Below, piece after piece: positions 37,443-43,181 of a DNA stretch of 43,181 bases. The translations under genes and the position numbers were made by a program. A model generated the notes under the pieces. That model searched no databases. It was not told the origin of the DNA and saw nothing but the letters and a program-made list of their open reading frames with translations. Numbering within the stretch: position 1 is the first letter of the stretch; each line of letters begins with the position of its first letter. Origin of the DNA: Lentisphaerae bacterium RIFOXYA12_FULL_48_11. GTDB taxonomy: Bacteria; Verrucomicrobiota; Kiritimatiellia; UBA8416; YA12-FULL-48-11. Location of the stretch: contig MHBM01000154.1 of assembly GCA_001804885.1 (NCBI GenBank), positions 1-43,181 of the forward strand, written 5' to 3'.

Positions 37443-38744
37443 ATGCCTACACTATCACAAAAATCTCTCGTACCGGTTCTTCTTGTATCAGCTTGTATGC
37501 TTCGCGGACTGGCCTCAGCCGGAGAACCGGCAGAGGTCTCTCTGGCAGGCGACTGGAAGGTCACAGTTTCTGCAAATGTAGCCTTCGATATTTCGCTGCC
37601 TGACATGGTCACGGTAACATCTGAAAAATATGGCAATCTCCTGGATTTCAATCCGAAAGGACCAAGCTGGAAGAAGGGCCTGACGCTGCAGGGGGTCCGC
37701 GCCGAGGAATGCTCTGTCAAGGGCGCCCTTGACCCGACAAGCCTTGTTATCAAAGAAACGGCCGACAACACATCACTGACTTATGAAAAAGGAAAAGACT
37801 ACGAAGCCGATCTTGAATGGGGCAGTGTCGGACGCATGCCAGAGGGCCGAATCAAGGCGGGACAACCTGTCTTCATAAGTTATAAATACGCAAAGATGCG
37901 CATTGATTCCATCTTTCTGTCGGCCAATGGCAAAATCACTCTTAAACGTGGAGAACCACATACATCCGTCCCCGCCATCCCCCCGCTTGCCAGCGGTGAG
38001 AAATGTCTCGCCAACATTTTTATTTCAGGCCCGATCAAAGCTCTTTCTTCCGACAACCTTTTCCCGATCCTTGAACCCTCTTACCCCGAACAACCGAGAC
38101 AAAGCCCATCGATAGCCGAGAAGATTCTGCCAAAAACCATCAAGAAACTGCAGTCGGGTGAACCTTTGAAAATACTGGCGTGGGGCGACAGCGTAACCAC
38201 ATACCAGCGCTGGCAGAAAATGTTCGTCGAGAGACTGAAAACAAAGTTCCCAAAGGCGAACATCACCCTCGTCACAGAAGCCTGGGGCGGACGCAACACC
38301 GGGACTTATCTCGCCGAGCCGCCCGGTAGTATACACAATTACAAGGAAAAGGTTCTGGACCAGAAGCCGGACCTTATTGTTTCAGAGTTCGTAAATGACG
38401 CAGGACTGAATGAAAAACAGGTCGAAGAAAGATACGGCAGACTCCTGAATGATTTCCAGACAATCGGCGCGGAATGGATCATACTGACCCCTCATTACGT
38501 CAGGCCGGACTGGATGGGACTCAAAAGTCAGAAGAACATTGATGATGATCCCCGCCCTTACGTCAAAGGTCTCCGGCTGTTCTCACAAAAATACAATATT
38601 GCTCTTGCTGACGCTTCGTTGCGCTATGGCCGCCTCTGGCGGCAGGGCATTCCCTACCTTACGTTGATGGAGAACAATATCAACCATCCGAATGTTTTCG
38701 GCCACAGCCTGTTCGCGGACAGCTTGATCACATTGTTCCCCTAG
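37443..38744 (+). CDS. Secreted SGNH/GDSL-family hydrolase with an N-terminal beta domain
   Basis: The ATG at 37443 (433 residues) begins a Sec signal peptide (LVPVLLVSACMLRGLASAG). The open frame extends 120 codons upstream, but that part is antisense to the aldo/keto reductase. Residues about 30-195 form a beta-rich domain of unknown role. The SGNH domain starts near 240, with LAWGDSVTTYQRW (Ser250), AWGGRNTG (Gly block), EFVNDAG (Asn318) and NHPNVFGH (His415). At the position three residues before His415, where many SGNH enzymes have Asp, there is Asn412. Such enzymes often remove acetyl esters from polysaccharides, which fits the neighbourhood. The ribosome site is weak. Confidence 0.8.
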   Translation: MPTLSQKSLVPVLLVSACMLRGLASAGEPAEVSLAGDWKVTVSANVAFDISLPDMVTVTSEKYGNLLDFNPKGPSWKKGLTLQGVRAEECSVKGALDPTSLVIKETADNTSLTYEKGKDYEADLEWGSVGRMPEGRIKAGQPVFISYKYAKMRIDSIFLSANGKITLKRGEPHTSVPAIPPLASGEKCLANIFISGPIKALSSDNLFPILEPSYPEQPRQSPSIAEKILPKTIKKLQSGEPLKILAWGDSVTTYQRWQKMFVERLKTKFPKANITLVTEAWGGRNTGTYLAEPPGSIHNYKEKVLDQKPDLIVSEFVNDAGLNEKQVEERYGRLLNDFQTIGAEWIILTPHYVRPDWMGLKSQKNIDDDPRPYVKGLRLFSQKYNIALADASLRYGRLWRQGIPYLTLMENNINHPNVFGHSLFADSLITLFP

Positions 38745-38803
38745 CCCGGCTTTGAATATCAGGCAAAGAGAGTTGCCACAAGAATACAAAGGAGGAATTC
38801 CTG

Positions 38804-39907
38804 ATGAAAAAACAGTCACTTGTCAATAGACGTACTTTCTTTAAAAGCGCGGCTGCAGGCGTACTGATCGGTACCACATCCTGCGTAACGAAAGCACCAT
38901 TATCAATTACAACTCCACCTCAAGGCCGGCGTGCGCGTATTGCGACGGTCTGTCAGGCAGGCATTATGCGGAAAACAATTGCAGAAAGTTGCGCGCTGAT
39001 GATGGAACGGGCGGACAAAGTGCTCGAACAGAAGCCGGATCTTGTATGCCTGCCTGAAAATTTTGCCACAGCTGGAATGGGGAAGAACCCTGCCTCAGAA
39101 AAGGCCGAGGCGCTGCATGGCATGACAATCGAGGCCGCCGCCCAGCGTGCCAGGAAACATCATTGTTATATAGTATGCCCTTCCTACACCCAGCGAGATG
39201 GAAAAATATTCAATTCCGCCATAATACTTGACCGTAAAGGAGAAGTCGCCGGTATATACGACAAGGCTTGCCCCGTTGCCACATCGCCGGACTACACCGT
39301 CCTGGAAGATGGTGTCACGCCCGGCTCACCCGATATACCGGTTTTTGATCTCGATTTCGGACGTATTGGAATCCAGATCTGCTATGACCTCGGCTTTCCA
39401 GAGAACTGGGAACTACTGCGGAAAAAAGGTGCCCAAATGGTACTCTGGCCTTCAGCTTACGACGGTGGATTCCCCTTGTGGGCTTACGCATATCTTCACC
39501 ACTACTATATTATGACCTCGGTACGGTCCGGCCAGTCACGCATTGTCGATCCATGCGGGGCCGTACTGGTTGAAACTGATAAAGATACTCCTTTTGTGAT
39601 GCGGGACGTTAATCTTGATTTCATTGTGTCACACCTCGACTGGAATGTGTCGATCCCCGACAAGATAAAGGCCAAGTATGGTGACCGGGTCGATGTACGT
39701 CGTACGAATCCCGGCTGCGGCCATATCCTGGTAGAACCAGTCGACCCAGTAATTACAGTTCGGGCTCTTCAGGATGAATTCGGATTCGAGTCATCCTTTG
39801 AGTATCACGACAGGAACCGTGCTGCATATGCCGACATACGCGCAGGTCGTAAACCGTCGCCCCAGAATGCACGTCATGGAGTACGACCGCAGTGGGGTAA
39901 ATTCTGA
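38804..39907 (+). CDS. Tat-exported nitrilase-superfamily (carbon-nitrogen) hydrolase
   Basis: A 367-residue amidase-fold protein. AAGGAGG precedes the ATG. The N-terminus has NRRTFFKSAAAGVLIGTTSC, a Tat signal with a lipobox-like Cys27. The catalytic triad is visible as Glu85 (LPENF), Lys154 (YDKACPVA) and Cys193 (IQICYDLGFPE). The family cleaves C-N bonds of amides, carbamoyl compounds or nitriles. Most relatives work in the cytoplasm, so export is noteworthy. It follows the SGNH gene by 59 bases and precedes the isomerase by 97, probably in one transcript. An N-acyl or carbamoyl group on a glycan or peptide is a possible but unproven substrate. Confidence 0.87.
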   Translation: MKKQSLVNRRTFFKSAAAGVLIGTTSCVTKAPLSITTPPQGRRARIATVCQAGIMRKTIAESCALMMERADKVLEQKPDLVCLPENFATAGMGKNPASEKAEALHGMTIEAAAQRARKHHCYIVCPSYTQRDGKIFNSAIILDRKGEVAGIYDKACPVATSPDYTVLEDGVTPGSPDIPVFDLDFGRIGIQICYDLGFPENWELLRKKGAQMVLWPSAYDGGFPLWAYAYLHHYYIMTSVRSGQSRIVDPCGAVLVETDKDTPFVMRDVNLDFIVSHLDWNVSIPDKIKAKYGDRVDVRRTNPGCGHILVEPVDPVITVRALQDEFGFESSFEYHDRNRAAYADIRAGRKPSPQNARHGVRPQWGKF

Positions 39908-40004
39908 CAAGCAAATATTAGTCTTCTTATCTGTTTGCAGTTTGGCAATACCCTTGGCAACTTAATACAGCTTAATTCATCAACATCAATCAGGAGACAG
40001 GAAA

Positions 40005-40976
40005 ATGCAGAAAAGCTCACTGTATCAGAAAATCATCATAACTCTTCTGTTCGTTATTATTGCAGGTACATCAGGAGCGGCAGACCCTTCAGGCATGTAT
40101 GTAAGTGTTCGCGATGTGTTTCTGGGCACAAATGCCTTCCCGACACCTATTGAAGGTTTACGCGAACTTGGCGTCACCGCACTGGAAGTCAACCTCGGCA
40201 AGGATTATGGCATTCGGGCCATCGATTCAACCAACAAGCTGTTCATCACATCGAATGATGACGCAAAGGCCTTCCGTAAGACCGCTGACAAGCTAGGAAT
40301 TAAAATTTGCGGGGTTCTGACAGCCTGTGATTTCAGCACCGGTAACATGGAGTCAAACACGGCCTTCATCGCCAGATCCATAGAAATTGCCGATATTATG
40401 GGCGCGCCGGCAGTACGTATTGACTCCGCCATGTCGAAGGAGAAAAAGCTTAATTTTGAAGAGCGTGTCCAGATTTTCGCGGAAGGGCTTGGCGGTGCAC
40501 TGAAGAAAACAGCCAACTCGAAAGTTACACTGGGAATCGAGAACCACGGCTTCCAGGGCAACAACCTCGCATTCCTGTTGAACGTGTTCCTGGTTGTCGG
40601 CTCAGATAGACTCGGTTCAACACTCGATACCGGCAACTTCTACTGGCGCGGTTACCCCTTGTCGGAGGTGTACGGCATACTTCGCGTCCTCGCACCCTAT
40701 GCCAAACATACCCACGTCAAGAACATCAATTATCCTGCCGAACAGCGTGAGGTCATGAGGGAAGCCGGCTGGGAATATGGAAAATACAATTGCGCTCTCG
40801 AGGAAGGCGATATCGATATAGCCAAGGTCTGCGGCATCCTGGCAAAAGTGGGATATAAGGGCGACATCTGTATCGAGGACGAATCCATTGGTAAGTGCAA
40901 AACCCCGGAAGAACGAGTGGCACTCCTGAAACGCAACGTGGCACACATCCGGAATTGCATCCAGAAGGGACAGTAG
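40005..40976 (+). CDS. Secreted xylose-isomerase-like TIM barrel protein (sugar isomerase/epimerase)
   Basis: A 323-residue protein with a Sec signal peptide (about 1-26, IIITLLFVIIAGTSGAA). CAGGAG precedes the ATG. The TIM barrel keeps the metal ligands of the AP-endonuclease-2/xylose isomerase-like family: Glu179 (GIENHG), Asp208 (LDTGN), a His in KHTHVKN (235 or 237) and Glu291 (IEDE). Typical relatives isomerise or epimerise sugars or open inositol rings. A signal peptide is common in PVC relatives, although the substrate outside the cytoplasm is unknown. It is the last gene of the plus-strand group that begins with the SGNH hydrolase. Confidence 0.82.
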   Translation: MQKSSLYQKIIITLLFVIIAGTSGAADPSGMYVSVRDVFLGTNAFPTPIEGLRELGVTALEVNLGKDYGIRAIDSTNKLFITSNDDAKAFRKTADKLGIKICGVLTACDFSTGNMESNTAFIARSIEIADIMGAPAVRIDSAMSKEKKLNFEERVQIFAEGLGGALKKTANSKVTLGIENHGFQGNNLAFLLNVFLVVGSDRLGSTLDTGNFYWRGYPLSEVYGILRVLAPYAKHTHVKNINYPAEQREVMREAGWEYGKYNCALEEGDIDIAKVCGILAKVGYKGDICIEDESIGKCKTPEERVALLKRNVAHIRNCIQKGQ

Positions 40977-40992
40977 TTATCTTGTTCCACTT

Positions 40993-41016
40993 CCGCCATG
41001 TCAGCGGACATGGCGG
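40993..41016. terminator. Strong hairpin between convergent genes
   Basis: CCGCCATGTC and GACATGGCGG form a 10-base perfect stem around AGCG. It lies 17 bases after the isomerase stop and 22 bases after the M16 peptidase stop on the other strand. No T-run follows on either side, so it is not a classic intrinsic terminator; it may protect both 3' ends or slow polymerase. Its position between convergent stops supports a 3'-end role. Confidence 0.5.
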
Positions 41017-41038
41017 CGGAAAGCTGGTTGTGCATGCC

Positions 41039-43181
41039 TTAGTTGACAGATTTGCCATCAGCATCGAGAAACTTGATTTCACCCAATCCGAGTTCACGAA
41101 TAGAAGCTTCTATTTTGTTTCTTTCTCCCACGATAAGCCATACAAGATTATCAGGCCGTACTACCGAATCAACGCCCTTGGAAAGAGCACCCCTTGTAAG
41201 TGCACGGATATTTGCAGGATAAGCCTTGAAGTAATCATCAGACAGACCAAATCGAACGATCTCGGACATTCCTCCTGCAACACGGTGCATGGTCTCCCAC
41301 GCACCCGGCAACCTGAGCGTCTGGTTTGTGACAGCTTTTCCGAACTCAGAATCGGTAATCGGTTTATCACTTAGCACTCCGCGCAATTCATTATGTATCT
41401 CCTTCATTGCGTCTTTCGTCTTGTCACCCTGAACAGGCGCCATGACAATGAACGGGCGTTGCCCCCGTGCATCCGGTATGGAGCTGCGGGCTCCATAAGT
41501 CCAGTGTTTATCCTCGCGAAGATTCATATTGATGCGCGAAGTAAAATCACCTCCAAGAATCTTGTTCATAATCTCAATCGCAATTTCATCCGGATTAGCC
41601 TTGGGTGGAGCGATGCTCCCAGCACAGATGACCGACTGTATTGAGCCAGGCCGGTCTACTATATATACGATGGGCTTAACAGGTCCCTTCACCGTGGCGA
41701 TATTCTTGGAAGGAATCGCACCCGCTTTCCAGTTTTTGAACAGGCGTTCAAGCAGTGGTGTTATCTCGTCAAGAGTTGTGTCCCCGACAATAACAAGCGT
41801 CGCGTTGTTCGGTTTAAACCATGATGAGTGGAATTTCCGCATATCGGTACTGGTGAGCCCTGCCACCCCGGCCTCATCACCTGAACCGGAAAAAGGATGG
41901 CCATAAGCGTGATCTGAACCATAAAGCAATTCAGGGAAGATCCGCATGGCCAGGGAGCGCGGCTCAGCCTTCTCAGCCTGTATTCCCGCAATGTGCTGTT
42001 TCTGAAGACGCTTGAAATCTGCTTCTGGAAAAACAGGATTCAATATCACATCGGCAAAGATATCCAGCGATGGGCCAAGATTTTCCTTGAGAGCATTGAG
42101 CGAAACATAAGAAGTATCCAGGTCCGAACCACCGCCCAGCTTGGCTCCAAGAAGAGCCACTTCATCACTGATTTCCAGCGATGTGCGCCTCCTGGTTCCC
42201 TCCAGCAGCATCCCCATGGCGAGCTCCGCTGTTCCAGGTACACCTGCCTGGTCCGCGGCAAAACCGGAATCAACCAGCAGGTTGAATTGAACAACAGGCA
42301 CAGAGTGACGTTCCGCAAATAAAACTTTCAGTCCATTTGAAAGTTTCGCGCGTTTAAGATCAGGGAATCCAGCCTCCGGCTTTATCTCTGGTACCGTAAG
42401 TTTGCTGCGGTCAACATTGCTCTCCGTAACCGTGTATTTCGGAAACGGATGAACTTCAAGAATATACTGCCCGTCAGAAAGCCAGCTGCGGGCTGCATCC
42501 CTCAGCCGGGATGGAGAAGATTCCCGCACTTCTTCAAGATAAGTCTTGTAGTAATCGGCATTACCGGTGAACACAAAGTTATGAGCAAGAATATCCGACT
42601 TGCCGCCAAAACCGCCTATACGCTCAATCCCACGAATGAATCCGGCTTCGAACTGGGTCTTCACACGTTGAAGCTCATCCCTGGTTGGTCCTTTCAAAAG
42701 AAATTGTTCCATCTCTTCATCAATGGCCTTTTCGATTTTAGCAAGGTCACCGCCCGGCCTGGCTGTCGCCACAATATAGAACTGGCCGGCTATTTCACCT
42801 GCATCTATGAATGCACTGACGTCTGTCGCAGTCTGGTCATCATATACCAGGCGCTTGTAAAGGCGTGACGTCTTCCCCTGTGACAATACGTCACTGACCA
42901 GATCCAGCATGATTGCATCTGTAGCCCCGTATTGCGGAACATTCCATACCTTGTAAACACGGGCTTGAGGCACCCGGTCCTGTGCCACCTGACGGTGGGT
43001 TCCTGTCCTTTTTGCAATCCAGGCAGATTGCCTTGCAATGGGCGGTCCTGAATGAACATCGCCAAAATATTTTTTTACTCTTTCCAGAACATCTTCCGCT
43101 GTTACATCACCGGCAATTACCAGCACAGCGTTTGCTGCACCATAGTAAGTCTTGAACCACTCCTTGACGTCATCAAGCGAT
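41039..43181 (-). CDS. M16-family zinc peptidase-like protein, N-terminus cut by the window edge
   Basis: The frame stays open to the right edge, so the gene starts beyond 43181; at least 713 residues are visible. The visible part has the end of the first M16 unit (VLVIAGDVTAEDVLERVKKYFG, then YGATDAIMLDLVSDVLSQG) and a second full unit. The second unit starts near KRAKLSNGLKVLFAERHSVP. Where an active M16 unit has HxxEH, it has GTAELAMGMLLEGT, so this half is probably non-catalytic, as is usual in two-unit M16 proteins. The zinc site, if any, lies outside the window. Relatives are periplasmic or outer-membrane-associated peptidases. It converges with the isomerase gene. Confidence 0.88.
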   Translation of the reverse strand, partial: SLDDVKEWFKTYYGAANAVLVIAGDVTAEDVLERVKKYFGDVHSGPPIARQSAWIAKRTGTHRQVAQDRVPQARVYKVWNVPQYGATDAIMLDLVSDVLSQGKTSRLYKRLVYDDQTATDVSAFIDAGEIAGQFYIVATARPGGDLAKIEKAIDEEMEQFLLKGPTRDELQRVKTQFEAGFIRGIERIGGFGGKSDILAHNFVFTGNADYYKTYLEEVRESSPSRLRDAARSWLSDGQYILEVHPFPKYTVTESNVDRSKLTVPEIKPEAGFPDLKRAKLSNGLKVLFAERHSVPVVQFNLLVDSGFAADQAGVPGTAELAMGMLLEGTRRRTSLEISDEVALLGAKLGGGSDLDTSYVSLNALKENLGPSLDIFADVILNPVFPEADFKRLQKQHIAGIQAEKAEPRSLAMRIFPELLYGSDHAYGHPFSGSGDEAGVAGLTSTDMRKFHSSWFKPNNATLVIVGDTTLDEITPLLERLFKNWKAGAIPSKNIATVKGPVKPIVYIVDRPGSIQSVICAGSIAPPKANPDEIAIEIMNKILGGDFTSRINMNLREDKHWTYGARSSIPDARGQRPFIVMAPVQGDKTKDAMKEIHNELRGVLSDKPITDSEFGKAVTNQTLRLPGAWETMHRVAGGMSEIVRFGLSDDYFKAYPANIRALTRGALSKGVDSVVRPDNLVWLIVGERNKIEASIRELGLGEIKFLDADGKSVN

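Overview
The window looks like a chromosomal segment from a polysaccharide-degrading bacterium of the PVC group, most likely Kiritimatiellota, Verrucomicrobiota or Lentisphaerota. This is inferred from gene content: three Cys-type sulfatases, GH10, GH20 and GH106 enzymes, many Tat-exported hydrolases with PVC-style signal peptides, and an ABC-2 export cluster with an unusual secreted partner. No rRNA, tRNA, CRISPR array, insertion sequence or phage gene was recognised. Gene density is high. The longest stretch without a gene is 281 bases (36132-36412, the nusA leader and upstream DNA); the next are 29176-29427 and 12887-13107.

Region 1 (1-15810) is a carbohydrate-degradation region. It starts with the tail of a GH10 xylanase-like enzyme. 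A leftward trio follows: sulfatase, GH20 hexosaminidase-like enzyme, and a fuconolactonase-like amidohydrolase. Then come a secreted protein with six DnaJ-type zinc motifs, a second sulfatase, a large secreted multidomain protein with a C25/gingipain-like region and a PA14 domain, a third sulfatase, a small Gly/Lys-rich secreted protein and a GH106 alpha-L-rhamnosidase-like enzyme. Together these suggest breakdown of sulfated glycans rich in deoxysugars or aminosugars outside the cytoplasm. No sulfatase-maturing enzyme and no dedicated transporter lies in the window.

Region 2 (15811-26632) holds an orphan sensor histidine kinase with a Cys-rich PAS region. A leftward housekeeping group follows: rlmN, rsmB, pdxB and a NagD-like HAD phosphatase. 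To its right is a leftward export cluster of permease, ATPase, permease, a membrane-anchored conserved protein and an Ala/Pro-rich single-span protein.

Region 3 (26633-36412) is the conserved transcription, translation and RNA cluster, nusA-infB-rbfA-truB-ribF then rpsO-pnp, all leftward. A ZIP-family metal transporter gene (zupT-like) sits on the opposite strand between ribF and rpsO. Good sigma70-type promoters are visible before rpsO and before nusA. The nusA leader carries a perfect hairpin followed by a T-run.

Region 4 (36413-43181) returns to exported enzymes: a Tat-signal aldo/keto reductase, an SGNH hydrolase, a Tat-signal nitrilase-superfamily amidase, a secreted xylose-isomerase-like TIM barrel protein, and an incomplete M16 zinc peptidase cut by the right edge.

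No complete, clearly new multi-gene system is evident. The best leads are the secreted zinc-motif protein, the Cys-rich PAS kinase, the gingipain-like surface protein with no evident catalytic dyad, and the nusA leader hairpin.
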